DNA of 64,000 nucleotides, taken from positions 20,623,786 through 20,687,785 of the forward strand of contig CM033724.1 in assembly GCA_019671005.1 (NCBI GenBank), written 5' to 3'. The translations under genes and the position numbers were made by a program. The notes under the pieces are model-generated. The model did not search any database and was not told where the DNA came from. It saw only the letters and a list, made by a program, of their open reading frames with translations. Of the stretch, positions 48,747-61,074 are shown in pieces. Source of the DNA: Hibiscus mutabilis (lineage: Eukaryota > Streptophyta > Magnoliopsida > Malvales > Malvaceae). Positions within the stretch are counted from its first letter, which is position 1. Every line of letters starts with the position of its first letter.

Positions 48747-49754
48747 AATATCAAAATTATACAAATATTTGACGTTGTGAATAGAGAAAAATAAAATGAT
48801 TGATCGGTCAATGAGTCAAATATTGATCGGTCAAATAGTTGATTAATTTAGATTTATTGTATTAGATTTCACCCGCTAAATTTCAATTAATTTTCCTGTC
48901 AAAACACAATGTAGGTTTTGGCTGCTGCCGCGTTTATTGTTGGCTTGGCTTGCCCTCCGTTGTTCTCTGTTTCGTTCCAGGTGGTTTTAGATCTCCATTT
49001 GAGGTTGATGCGGAATGGTTTCAATCAAGTACGGACGTAAAATTTTATGTTAAGAGACTAATTTATAAAATTCTAGAGCGCGAAAATAAAATTTTAATAA
49101 AAAATATAAAAAATCCTAAATCATATACGAATTTTATTTTTTTAAGATGACGACTGCTCTTCAACCTCCTTCGGTCCATCCCTTGTGTCAATGATCGAAA
49201 ACAAGCATTCCGATGAGGTTGACCACAGCTCCAACCTTTTATTATTGAGATTGTATTTCTCCTTTATGGAATACGTACAAAAAAATTTTATTAATTTAAA
49301 GCATTTTTTATCTTTCACAATAAATTTATTATTTTTGTATTTTAAAATTATCTCATTCAAATTATCACTTTAAAATTTTTTATTACTTTTGTAAAACACA
49401 TTTCATTTTTTTATGTTTTTTAATTTTTCAAAAAAATATAAGTTAAAATTTTAAGAATAATCTCATTATTTAAATTATTTTAAATCACTCATTTTATGTT
49501 AAAAAATAGGATTAGATTACACCATACAGTTGTAATTGTTACATGCAACGAAACATTGTATCAGATAAAGAGAAGGAAACTAGTTGAGTTATACATTTGA
49601 TACCAATGACGAACAAATCTTGTAAGTAGTAATTATACATTACGTGAATAGTACAACTAGATCAGTACCTAATAATAAATACTATTACAGTCGCATTTTA
49701 ATCTCCCATATTAGACTTGTCTTAACTGTAATTAGTTAATAATAACATAGAAGA
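48747..49754. other. intergenic DNA downstream of the stress-protein gene
   Basis: AT-rich, with GATCGGTCAA repeated near 48802 and 48827. Small frames at 48950-49150 and 49142-49360 overlap on opposite strands and lack motifs. The 3' untranslated region of the minus-strand gene should lie in roughly 49500-49754. Confidence 0.4.
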
Positions 49755-50764
49755 TTAGGCTAAGAGCCAGAAATTCTTGTGCCATCTGGTGCTGATAAGA
49801 TACCCACCCACTCCTTTGCTCTGCCTCTTAACCCCAATGGTTAAACAACCTGCCTCGTTGATGCATCGCTCAACGAAGTCGTCACTGCTGCTCTTCCCCC
49901 AAATACTGCCAGCCAGCCAAACAAACGATCCGAATTAGTCTATCAATGAATTAGATTATTCTTTGAAAAATGGGTTGCAACTTGGAAGGACCTACCAGCT
50001 TAGGAACGGAGAAGGCCTCTTTTGACCCAGCACCAGCACTGAAACCTCAAGCTTCTTTACTTGGCTCCTCACTGTTGCCAGCTTTGGCCCTTGGATAACC
50101 AGGGCTTCCACTTCTACCTAAACAACATGCAACCAAAGCTTAATCTTGCAAATAAAAAATGCTTAACAAAAGTAAGAAACTAAAGACCAAGAATAACTGG
50201 AAAAGGTACACAAAGGAAGATCAAATAAGTAGGATCTATCAAACAAAAAGACAATACTACTTTATTCTCCAATTCTTAACACTTTTTAACTCCAAACCAT
50301 CAACACAGATTTGAGACTTTGATTTATTTTTCCAGAAGAGAGAAACTGGAGATATAGGAATATTGGGTACCTCATGTTTGCAAGCCTTGCAAAGTGAGCC
50401 AAGAGAGTTAGCAAGGTCAGGAGAGCAAGAAGAAGAGTGTGATGGAGGAATAACATGAAGTAAAGTAAGCAAATCCCCCTTGTTGGCTACATGAGTGAGT
50501 GCCCAAATCATTGCCTGCTTAGAATGTGAGCTTTCGTCCACTACAGCCATCACTCTCTTCCTTAAAGCCGACCCATTATCAACCCCATTGCCATACACGT
50601 TAAGCCCTTCAATCTGAGTTAAACTTGACTCAAACCCACCACAACTATACCCAGAAACGTTGCTATACATGTTCACTCCCCAGCTCCAGGATGTTGATTT
50701 CCAACCTTCTTTTCCACTTAGCTGCCTCAAAAATGACCCTGAATTGGGAATTTTCTTGTGACAT
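49755..50764 (-). CDS. universal-stress-protein-like gene, 3 exons, start frameshifted
   Basis: The only host gene. Exons on the minus strand: 50764-50371, 50117-49996 and 49905-49755; introns begin GTACCC and GTAGGT and end TTTAG and GGCAG. Exon 1 encodes KRVMAVVDESSHSKQAMIWA and GDLLTLLHVIPP, the first strand and helix of the adenine-nucleotide alpha-hydrolase (USP) fold. Exon 2 encodes VEVEALVIQGPKLATV and VSVLVLGQKRPSP; exon 3 encodes SSSDDFVERCINEAGCLTIG, SKGVGGYLISTRWHKNFW and a stop. The intact product would be about 221 residues, the usual size of small plant USP-like proteins, which bind nucleotides and act in stress signalling. The only ATG nearby (50764) is one base out of frame with the rest; a run of four A's near 50752 looks one base too long. 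The frame downstream is open from about 50773. Confidence 0.88.
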
Positions 50765-50973
50765 CAACTTGCCCAAAATTGGCTGCCAAATATTCAGTAC
50801 ACTAACTAGAAAGAGAAACAGGATAATAGAGAGAAAAAAAGGAAATGTTAGGGGGTTTGTGGGACTTTAATATTGAGAGAGGACTTAAACTGTAACAGCG
50901 TGAGACAGACAAAAAAGAGTGATGGTGGAGTTAAACTGGTTGTGTTGGGAGGCAACCGTGATGATGCAAAACC

Positions 50974-50980
50974 ATATATA
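50974..50980 (-). promoter_or_regulatory. candidate TATA box of the stress-protein gene
   Basis: TATATATGG on the minus strand, about 210 bp upstream of the ATG at 50764. The leader between them has GA-rich stretches typical of plant 5' untranslated regions. Position fits, but this is not proven. Confidence 0.45.
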
Positions 50981-50989
50981 ATTTTATCT

Positions 50990-51214
50990 TTGTTGCAGGT
51001 TAAAGTCACGGGAATTACCGGCTCTTTCGTTGCCTTTTTCTTTAGATTTTATTTTTTTGAAATGTCAGGGTTTTTTTCGTTCAAAGAAATGTCAGGTTCA
51101 TGATGCTGAAAGAGGGGTTTCTTCAGTTATAAATTTATTTATGTTTTTACTGTCAAACGTCAATTCCTACAGATTTCTCTCTCTACCATTACATATTAGT
51201 GTAATATTTTTTAA
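50990..51214. other. upstream region of the stress-protein gene
   Basis: No gene seen. Two copies of GAAATGTCAGG (51058 and 51089) form a short imperfect duplication around 'ttttttcgttcaaa'. Confidence 0.4.
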
Positions 51215-52209
51215 GAATAAATTATACTAGACATCATTAAATTTTAGGCACTGTATCATTTATATTATTAAAATTTTAATTAATTTAATTATAACTAAAA
51301 TTTTTATTTTAGTTTTAATTATATTACAGGACCGTTAATTTGATAATGACATAATAACATTAACGAAACGGTGTTTAGGTGTGAGTATTAATGCCCAAAA
51401 CTACGTAATTTTAGGCATTAACCTTTAGGGGTGTATCAATTTTGTCTCTAAACTTTAAAGCAATTCTATTTTAGTCACTGAACATTTAAGTTTTTGATCA
51501 ATCGCTGTCTATCACCGGCCACCATTCGCAATAAGATCGATATCAAAACATTCATATCCCACTCCTATTTCTTATTTTCGACTTGATTTTTCACGAAACT
51601 CACTCAAAATAGATGAAATTAAATTAAAAAATCACTATTTTGAGGGTTGGGGGATTTCTTATATTCGAGTGGTTTGGGGTGCTTGTTCAAAAATCCAAAT
51701 GGTGAAACACGTTCTTCTGAGAAGACGAACAATATACCTCCAAATTAGTCTCATCAGACGGTCGTCGGAGGAGATCAGCGTATTAACATGTCAAAATTTT
51801 TGGTAGATTTTTGTGAATTTTGAGTGAGTTTCGTGAAAAATCAATCCAAAAAGAAGAAAAAATGAAGGAAACATAAGCACTATGGTACTGATCTTGTTGC
51901 GAATGACGATCAATGATGAGTGGTAATTGGTCGACAATGTGTTCAGAATGTTCAGTGGAAAAAAATAAAATTGTTTTAAAGTTTAGTGGCAAAATCGATA
52001 CATCCCTAAAGTTTAGTGCCTAAAACGATGTCGTTTTGGTTCAACATCCACGTTGAGAACAAGTTGTCCACATCACCATGTTCGAGTTAACGGCCTAGTG
52101 GTATAATTGAAGTCAAAATGAAAGTTTAGTGTTATAGTTGAACAAATTGAAATTTCAGTGATATACACAATACATCTAAAGTTTAATGATATCTGATGTA
52201 GTTTACCCT
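51215..52209. mobile_element. foldback element with ~395-bp inverted repeats
   Basis: The left arm (51215-51610) and right arm (51818-52209) are imperfect reverse complements over almost 400 bp. Paired phrases include ATCATTAAA at the tips, 'accgttaa' (51343; mirrored 52090), 'taaactttaaa', and GATTTTTCACGAAACTCACTC at the inner ends. The spacer is about 207 bp with no ORF. Very long terminal repeats without coding sequence suggest a Mutator-type or foldback MITE. A clear 9-bp target duplication was not found. The element lies about 450 bp upstream of the stress-protein start. Confidence 0.75.
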
Positions 52210-52227
52210 GTAATTGTTTATGATATT

Positions 52228-55200
52228 TGTAACACCCTCAACGTGTATTCGATGATTAAATACACATTGAAGATGTCACAATATTATTTAACTGATTTCT
52301 TGACTTGTAAAAAAAATTTATACTATTCTTGCTTATCTAGTCCAGTGGTTGGCCCTCTTTCAGTTTCTAATTTAAAACAATGTCAGGTAGGCACATGTAG
52401 TTTTGACCCTGAACTGGTTTGTAAAATTTATAAGTCAGTTAATTAAATAAGTATGTAACTCAGTGTGAAAACTAGGTACACTGCCTAATTCCTTTCTTGG
52501 ATTTAAAATTGTTACGCGATAAACAACAATTAAAATTTTATCTTTAAAACAACTAACGAATAAATTATTGCATGCCCACTAGAGAATATCATAAAATTAG
52601 AATGTCTTACTGATGTTTGGCATATTGCGGCTTGATTAACATGCTTGATTCCTCTTCCGGTAAGTTTCTGATATCTTACGTGTGAAATAACACACGCTAA
52701 GTAACGATTTAGTGAGATAACTATAATTTAAAGTAAATTGTTTCAATGTAAAGAATCATATAAAATAAACTTATCAAAGTCAATTCTCGGTCATATAACA
52801 GTGCAATATATTTCCTGCAAAATGACAAGTGATTCCAATACAGTTTATATCATATCATAAAACAAGTATAAATATCATGTTATCAGTATTTATCAGTCAT
52901 CATGTAATCATTTACAGTATTACCTTCTTTTAAAGATAGCTCAAAGTAAATAATATGAGATCAAGGTACTTGAGTCACATGTATAAGACACCTGAGTGTC
53001 TAACTTGAACCTATAAATGAGTACATACTCGAAGATGCTCTTTGCTCCTCTTTTAAACACCGCGTTAGTGCCATTAGCACTATGGGCTTGGATCCCTATG
53101 GTGCACACCAAGGGCTTAGGTCCCCAAGGTGTATTTTACGTACTCGAGGACGCTCTTTGCTCATCATAAAAACACCTCTTTAGTGCACTTGGCACCATGG
53201 GCTTGGATCCCCGGGGTGCAACACCAAGGGCTTGGGTCCCCAAGGTGGGTGTGACACCGTAGTAGTCACAAAACATGAAATCATATCATCTTGTGTGATG
53301 CAGCTGCTAAGGACTTTATGGATATCCAACTATACCATGGACTCTCATATCATATTACTTGGGCATTTCAACATTCCATGTTCAAAGCATAAATATATAT
53401 CATATAGTCGATATTAGGCAATTCATACCCAATATCTAAAATTTGATTTATCTTAGATATATCTTTGTGCCATATCAATGTATCACATATACATTTAATA
53501 ATTCATGCCATTTGCATAGCTTTGATCAATATACTTTTTCATTAATATCAAGGTCGACTTATCGCAAATCTTCCTCATATCACATAATTAAAATAGGTAA
53601 AAATGCACTCACCTTGGTCACTTAACATGATACCTCACTAAGTCCTAGTTCGATCCTTTCTTTCATAGTAGCTCAAACCTTCTCTGATTGGACTCGACTT
53701 CATTAATCATATAAATACAATAAAATATTTGTTAGACTCAAATCTAACAATACCTTAAACTTGCTTTTTAACATAATCATTCGAAAATAAAATTTTCAAT
53801 TATTTTCCTTTCTTCCTTGTACTTTTCAAAAACTCATTATGGTCCTTAGTGACTAATTTGAACTTCCAATAATTCTTCCGAGCTTGCTAACTAACCTTTA
53901 AATACAAAATGTTTCAAATTCTATTTTCTGACAGCTTGCACTACCTTCAAAGATTTACTTGTATAGGGCAGAATACACACTGGATCTTAATTTCCTTTAT
54001 ACTAGAGAAACTAGATTCGATAACGGTTCTAACGGTATAAGCCATATAAATTAATAAAATCTACAAAAATTATGAAAAATCACTGAATTCACGTCACAGA
54101 CTATCCAGGCAGAAAATTGCTCTGTAATTTTTCTGACCTTCATTCGAATAAAAATTCATACCGTTTAACACGGAACTCGGAATCAGTTTTCGTTTGTTGG
54201 AAACGAAACTAGACTGACATACCTTTATATCGGTATAAAATTCACCATCTAACCATTTTTATAGAATTTATGGTGAATTTCTAAACTTACTGCCATAATT
54301 TAAATTCAACCTAACTTCCCATAATTAGTTTCTAAATTTATCATAACTTCTCCTTATTTCTTTACTTGTCAATTTAGTCCTATTATTTCACTTCAAATGA
54401 CTAAATGAAGCTTGTATTCATAAGTTCTCCTTACATCTTTCATCAAAAACCACATTGCCGGATTGGTCCCTAAGCTTCCATACTTAGCCGAATTAGTCCT
54501 TCAAGTAATTAAGCCACTATTCCCTTCCTTTATTCAATTCAAGTACTTAAATCAATAATCTAACTTAAGTACTCATAAATTTTCAATATCACAATTCAAT
54601 CCCTAAACTTCTTCAATTCCAATCACTTAAATTAATTTTCCAACATAGCATTCATAAAATAAAAACTCAACAATCAAATCATTAAACTTTACAAAGTTGA
54701 CATTTTGGTCCCTATTACAATTCTAATTATGGATTTTCATTCCAATCACCTTAAAACAACAAATAGAACCATTTATCCTTCAATCATGTTCTAAAATTCC
54801 ATACCCTAACATAAAACCTAATTTTCAAAATTTAGGGTTTTTACATATAGACATGGAATTAATTCAAATCAAAGCTTGTAAATATCATTTCTATACTTGA
54901 TTCAACTAAATCAAGCCTTAATTCAAACAAATCCATAAACCCTAAATTTTCTCTCTCATCAAACCATGAACACTTCTTCATAGTACCATGTAAAATTACT
55001 ACCAAATGAAAGAAAATTGAGCAAGGATTAATTTTTCTTTCATGAACTAACCTTGATTTTACTTTTAACCCTTCCAAATCAAGCTTGAATTTCGATGTAT
55101 TTTTTCTCCCTTCTTATTCTCCCCCACGGAATATGTAGGAATAGATGAACAATTTTTTGTTCATTTTGTAAACTAATATACTTGTTTTAATCTAATATTG

Positions 55201-56319
55201 CCACTTGTATAATTAAAATGAATTTTAAATTCATTTTAATCCATTTTACTAATTTGTCCCTCAACCAAACTCATATTTACAAATCTTATTTAAAATTGTC
55301 ATTCCATTACATTTTAACCAATTTGGTTCCTTAATAACTGGCCATTCCCAAAGAAATCATAAAATTTTATTTTATGATTTTTATTCGATACAATTACCCG
55401 ATAATCACCTAATACAATTTTCCATTGATCGATCTATCGAATCTAATCCAAAAATCTCATATCTCTAAATTCCATAAATATTATTTTATGATTTTCCATG
55501 GCTTATGGAACAACCTCTAAAATTTTAATTTGATCTGATTTCCCGACATTCACAAAACATTTCTATTGCGATTTTACCTTTACCGAGCTATCGGATTTAA
55601 TCCAAAAATTTTATATTTCCATATTCAGAAAATTGATACTATTATCTAATAAAAAATTCCTTTCCTAAGGACTTAGACTGAATTTTCCTAACTCAGTCTA
55701 TTATTCTGATAATTATCGAAAATCCTAATCGAGTAAAATTTCTCTTAGAAATCCTTTATCGGAAATTCATATGAATATTCTTTACTCTTAATGAGTCCAA
55801 AATATCGATCAGAAATACTTTTATGGGACATTCCTGAAGGTCACTCATCCTAGTGTTTCCCTGGTCTGAGCACACTTAATAAATTTATTCTATCCAAATT
55901 CGATACCTTATACTGCATTTTCATTCCCGGGACCTATATTAGATTTTACTCACTGACCAAATTTATCTATCTACAAAATAAAATTTAGTTATTGGGAAAA
56001 TTATTTATTAAGGATTTAACTTTCTTTCTTTATGATTTAACATCCAACTTTTGAAAATTGTCATTTTGGTCACTAAAACTTTAACCTTCAATTCTCATTC
56101 CAATTTTATTGGATTTAAACAAATTTTGCATGTACTCTAATATGCTTATTCTCTATCTTATGATAGCTTTAAACCTCAGAAATTCCTTTTCTAAAGCTCC
56201 TAATTAAATAAATCCTAACTTTTCCATTTTTGTCATTTTAGTCACTAAGTTAGTTTTTAAGCTACTAACTTAGTACCAAATGACCTTACTACTATTTAAC
56301 AAAATTTTGGAGTGTTGCA
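52228..56319 (-). repeat. Element B LTR 1 (4.1 kb)
   Basis: Minus-strand start TGCAACACTCCAAAATTTTG and end GTTGAGGGTGTTACA. It lies next to the polypurine tract of the 56320-57515 internal region, so it is a 3' LTR. A 72-codon minus-strand frame (55077-54859) recurs almost unchanged in LTR 3. The segment 52402-52758 is present in inverted form in LTR 2. Confidence 0.9.
53026..53255. repeat. 115-bp tandem duplication in element B LTR 1
   Basis: Two units start TACTCGARGAYGCTCTTTGCTC at 53026 and 53141. Each goes through 'atgggcttggatcc' and ends 'gtccccaaggtg'. The corresponding place in LTR 2 (58139-58250) has one unit. Confidence 0.85.
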
Positions 56320-57515
56320 ATTCTCCCCTCCTTTAAGAAAATTTGTATTCAAATTTTCAACTCATGCTTGATCCACTATTACACGTACTACTCCTGTCAA
56401 ATTTGTCCCAATCTTTCTATTATCTTTTCTTCCTTGAGAGAACAGATACTAATAGAATCTTCTTATTTCTTAAATTTTGGTCTTTATAAACCCATCTTAT
56501 TATTCATTCATGAGAGGTTTAATTCACCTTTCCTACTTGAATAATTTACCTGAGAGGTATCTTCTTGATGCTTGACTAATCTTAATATCATATGTCAATT
56601 TAGCTATTGTTAAGTATCTCTTCTAAATTCCTGAAATTTCAATAATACACATTCTAATATGTCCTTCAAGGTTGAACAATTCACTTTAACTATCCACATT
56701 CATCCAGATTGAATTTTTTTAGCTTCAATTTACTGGCAATCCATCTTCTTGCCAAAATCCATTGCCTTTTCAGCTCCCTTATCAACTGTCTCAGCAGTAT
56801 CATTGTTCTTCTTATTCAGTCCTTACTCATAAGTATTAACAATATAGATATCTTACAATTAGATACTACTGAATCTTTTTCATCATAATCTAAATACTCA
56901 TACCCTCAGCTTTTTTCTTATGCAAACTGCTAGGTTACTTATGTAGTAATCTCTAGCATTTCAAATCTATTCATCTAATATATACATATTTCCAGAATAA
57001 AGATACTTCTTCTTCTATTTTTTATTCACATATCTTATTTTATCAAAGACAATCTCAGTATCATTTAGCCATAATTTCACTGTCCTACGACTGTTTTTTA
57101 CCTTAAAATATGTATGAGTCCTTACTATCTAAGTTTCTTTTTATCTTATACTATTATAGATATAAATACAAATACAGGTGTTAAGGACTAACATCTTATA
57201 ATTACTATATCAATTCCTTCCAATACAGATAACTTAACTTGAACTAAAGTTGATTACAATACCTATTTTACTTCATTATGCTCACTGTGAGTCCTTTCTT
57301 GACCTCTGAGATTCGTCGATTGAAGAAATTCAGTAACGTCTTACTTTTCTTACTATAATCTTATTCTATCTTATACTAATGAGGAGCAGCTTCAAGTCAT
57401 ACAACCAACACATCAATAATATGACATTCTAGGGGCATATATTTATTGGCAAACTTATAACAAACTTGGTTTAGCATCCAGAACCGGCTAAACCTGTAGC
57501 TCTGATACCACTAAA
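56320..57515 (-). pseudogene. Element B internal region 1 (1.2 kb, no pol)
   Basis: It starts at the primer site next to 57515 and ends in the polypurine tract (AAAGGAGGGGAGAATT read on the minus strand) at 56320. Near 56910-56854 it encodes a decayed gag knuckle (YEYLDYDEKDSVVSNC). It aligns over its whole length with 61075-62264. No protease, RT, RNase H or integrase motif was found. Confidence 0.8.
57491..57510 (-). promoter_or_regulatory. Element B primer-binding site (tRNA-Met type)
   Basis: On the minus strand TGGTATCAGAGCTACAGGTT; the first twelve bases are exactly the plant initiator-tRNA-Met site. It lies five bases from the LTR end. Confidence 0.92.
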
Positions 57516-60500
57516 TGTAACACCCTCAACGTATATGATTCTTTATATTGAAACAATTTACTTTAAATTATAGTTGCCGCACTAAATGAATACTTAGCGT
57601 GTGCATTTTCACACGTAGGTTATTGGAAACTTACCGGAAGAGGAGTCAAGCATGTTAATCAAGCTGCAATCTGCTAAACATTAGCAAGACATTCTAATTT
57701 TATGATATTCTCTAGTGGGCATGTAATAATTTATTCGTTAGTTGTTTTAAAGGTAAAATTTTTAATCGTTGTTTATCGCGTAACGATTTTAAATTCAATA
57801 AAGGGCTTAGGCAATGTACCTAGTTTTCATCCTGAGTTACATACTTATTTTAATAACTGACTAATATGTTTTATAAACCAATTCAGGGTCGAAACTTATC
57901 AAAGTCATTCCCCTGTCATTTAACAGTGTTATACATTTCCTGCAAAATGGCAAGCGATTCCCAATACAGTTTATATCATATCATAAAACAAGTATAGATT
58001 CATGTTATCAGTCATCATGTAATCATTTACAGTATAATCTTATTTTAAAGATAGCCCAAAGTAAATAATATGAGATCAAGGTACTCGAGTCACATGTATA
58101 AGACACTTGAGTGTCTAACTTGAACTTGTAAATGAGTACATACTCGTAGACGCTCTTTGCTCCTCATTAAAACACCTCGTTAGTGCCATTAGCACTATAG
58201 GCTTGGATCCCCAGGGTGCACACCAAGGGCTTGGGTCCCCAAGGTGTATGTGACACTGTAGTAGTCACAAAACATGTAATCATATCATCTTGTGTGATGC
58301 ATCTGCTAAGGACTCTATGGATATCCAACTATACCATGTACTCTCATAACATATTACTTGGGCATTTCAATATTCCATGTTCAAAGTATCAATATAAATC
58401 ATATAAGTCGATATTGGGCGGTTCATTTCCCCAATATCTATAATCTGATTTATCTTAGATAAATATTTATGCCATATCAATGTATCACATATGCCATTTA
58501 ATAATTCATGCAATTTGCATAACTTTGATCAATATACTTTTTCATTAATATCAAGGTTGACTCATCGTAAGTCTTCTTCATATCATATATAAAATAGGTA
58601 AAAATGCACTCACCTATAGCAATGCAAAAGTAGCCTCACTAAGCTTATTCAGTAACATTTTCTTTTCCTCTAATATTTGTGTCTCCCTTAGACTCCCTTG
58701 GAACTATAGAAAGACCAATCGAATACATGTATTACCATTATTTTGTTAGACTCAAATCTAACTTTGCTAACTTAATTTACAAAACACAATTATTCGAATA
58801 TACAATATTTCTGAAATTTTCTTCCAATTTCCATGTGATTTTCGATTTGGTTCTAAGGTCCTTAGTGACCATTTTGGACATCAAACAATTGTTCAAGCTC
58901 AAATTAGAACAATTCCTTTACTACTTGTTCACTTTGGATTTTATCCCTTCAAGCTTCAAACATTGTTAAAGTGACACTTTAGTTACTAATTTCACAAATA
59001 TACTTGAATTCATTCATTAACCAACAAATCCAACTTTTCTAAAATTCTACCAACTTTCCCTTTAATTTAAAGTACTGACCGAATTGGTCCCTTACAACCA
59101 ACTTCCATTTTCGAAATGGTTTTTCACCATTTCTTTTCTTGTCATTTCAATCCTTTACTTCCCAAATTCAATTCTAATGCTAGAATAAATTTCACAATAC
59201 TTCCCCTACATTTTTAATTCTAGCCGAAATAGTCACTTGACATAACAAAAGGAATTTAATCATCCTAACATCAAAACAAGGTTTCTAGTTTCATAATTCA
59301 ATCATTTTCATCATTGATTTAATTTCTGACCAAATTCCCAAAACTTAGAGTTAGGGTTTATAACCTTGAACATAGGATTAAACTAGATTCAAGCTTATTT
59401 TCATGCCTACAACATTTTAAAATTTTTCTTAAAATTTTCCTTCTATTTTAGCCCTTGACCGAATTGGTCACTAGACCTTCCCAATGTTGTTTTTCTTTCA
59501 AACAACATTCTAATATGCTCAAAATAATTTTTCCAACATGTATTCTTCATTTCTAAGAATTAACACTTAAAACCCCAATTTATTCCTACATGCCGAATTG
59601 GGTGTATAAGCGTTTAAGGGCTTTATTTTGATCCTAATGCCATAATCAAGTTTGTAGAATCATAAATATTCCATATTCATCCTTAATTTCAAAACCCTAA
59701 ATAAAATCCCAAATTCTATGGTTAGGAGTTATGTCTCCAATCATGAAATTAATCTAAATATAAGCTTGATTTCAACTCCACAACACTTGATTTACTTAAA
59801 TCAATCTTCAATCTCAACATAGAACATGAAACCCTATTTTCTCTCCCATCAATAACATGAATAAATCTTCATAACTCTTTGTAAAATTACTATCAAATGA
59901 AAAAAATAAACATAGATTAATTTTCTATCAAAAATATACCTTGAATCTTGTTTGGAAACCTTCAAAATGCCTAGGGAAAATTTTGTATATTTCCCCCCTT
60001 TCTCTTCTTGTATTTTAGAAAATAAAGAAGGAGATGATGAACATTTGTGTTCATCTTTTATCTTATAATGCCATATGTATTGAATTAAATGAATATTAAA
60101 TTCATTTAATTATACTTGATTCCAAATAACCCTCCAACTAAGTCTTACTTTCTAATTTGCCATTTTGTAAAATTCTAACTAAATCTAGTTAGAATCCAAC
60201 CAACTATAATAAAATATTCATAAGATAATATTTTATGAATTTTTCATGGCTTTTGGTCTAGTCTCTAAAATTTTCCATTCAATCCAATATACCGGTAATT
60301 AACCCTTTACTTAGAATTAAATTGTAGAATTCATCTTGAATCCAACTAAAAATATTATCAACACTTGTAACGAACTTTTATAACCTTCCTTTATCATATG
60401 GTAAAATCTCATATTTTTTCTGTTCGATCCGGGTATCCGAATTCTATTTAAACTTTGACTGCGATTTCCCAACAATTGAAATATCGGTTCAAACCAGAAT

Positions 60501-60885
60501 TCCACATCCACACCCTTAGGTGATCTATCTATTTATGAAATAAAACCCCTATTTTTTGGGAAATTACAACTTTAGTCCTTCAATTTTTCATATTTAGTCT
60601 TGTACCACACAAGTTTTGACTGCTTAACATTTTGGTCACTAAATTTTAAACTTCAATTCCCATTCCAATTTTCCTCAGATTTCAACCAAACTTTGCAAGT
60701 ACCCTAATTAACTTGCCCTCTATCATCTGATGCTTTTAAATCTCATAACTTCCTTTTCCATAACCCATAATTGAAAAAATCCTAACTTTTGCATTTTTGT
60801 CATTTTAGTCACTAAGATAGCTTTTAAGCTATTATCTTAGTAATAAATGATCCTTAATCAACTTAGTAAAATTCGGGGTATTACA
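57516..60885 (-). repeat. Element B LTR 2 (3.4 kb, mosaic, inverted segment)
   Basis: Minus-strand start TGTAATACCCCGAATTTTAC and end GTTGAGGGTGTTACA. From 57895 to about 58610 it follows LTR 1 closely. Beyond that it is a more distant relative with the same layout. The segment 57537-57894 is the reverse complement of 52402-52758, and about 140 bp that should precede it are missing. Confidence 0.82.
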
Positions 60886-61049
60886 ATTCTCTCCCCTTAA
60901 GAAAAATCTTCCTCAAATTTTCAACACGTGCCTAGTTCAAAAAGGTAAGGAAACTGTTTTCTCACATCTTCTTTCTTTCCCAAGTCGTTTTTCTCAATTT
61001 TATGACTTTTCCAAAGACCTTTAACAAGATGAATCAAATTATTCCTTAG
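60886..61049 (-). other. polypurine-side internal fragment of another copy
   Basis: It begins with the polypurine tract (TTAAGGGGAGAGAAT, minus) beside LTR 2 and aligns with element A's internal region 17368-17540, not with element B's. It ends abruptly at the inversion junction. Confidence 0.7.
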
Positions 61050-61074
61050 AATACATTAAGGGTGTTAAATTTAG
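61050..61074 (+). other. inversion junction with an LTR stub
   Basis: ATACATTAAGGGTGTTAAAT matches the last ~18 bp of an LTR plus its spacer on the plus strand, directly before the primer site at 61075. All the rest of the 5' LTR of the right-hand element is gone. Confidence 0.7.

Noticed and set aside
48747..48751. target duplication of element D (AATAT)
   Set aside because: The 5 bp before 7915 (TCTAA) do not match; the left end may be imprecise or the duplication decayed.
57491..57510. possible tRNA-Met gene
   Set aside because: Only the 3' complement of the tRNA is present, next to an LTR end; it is a primer-binding site.
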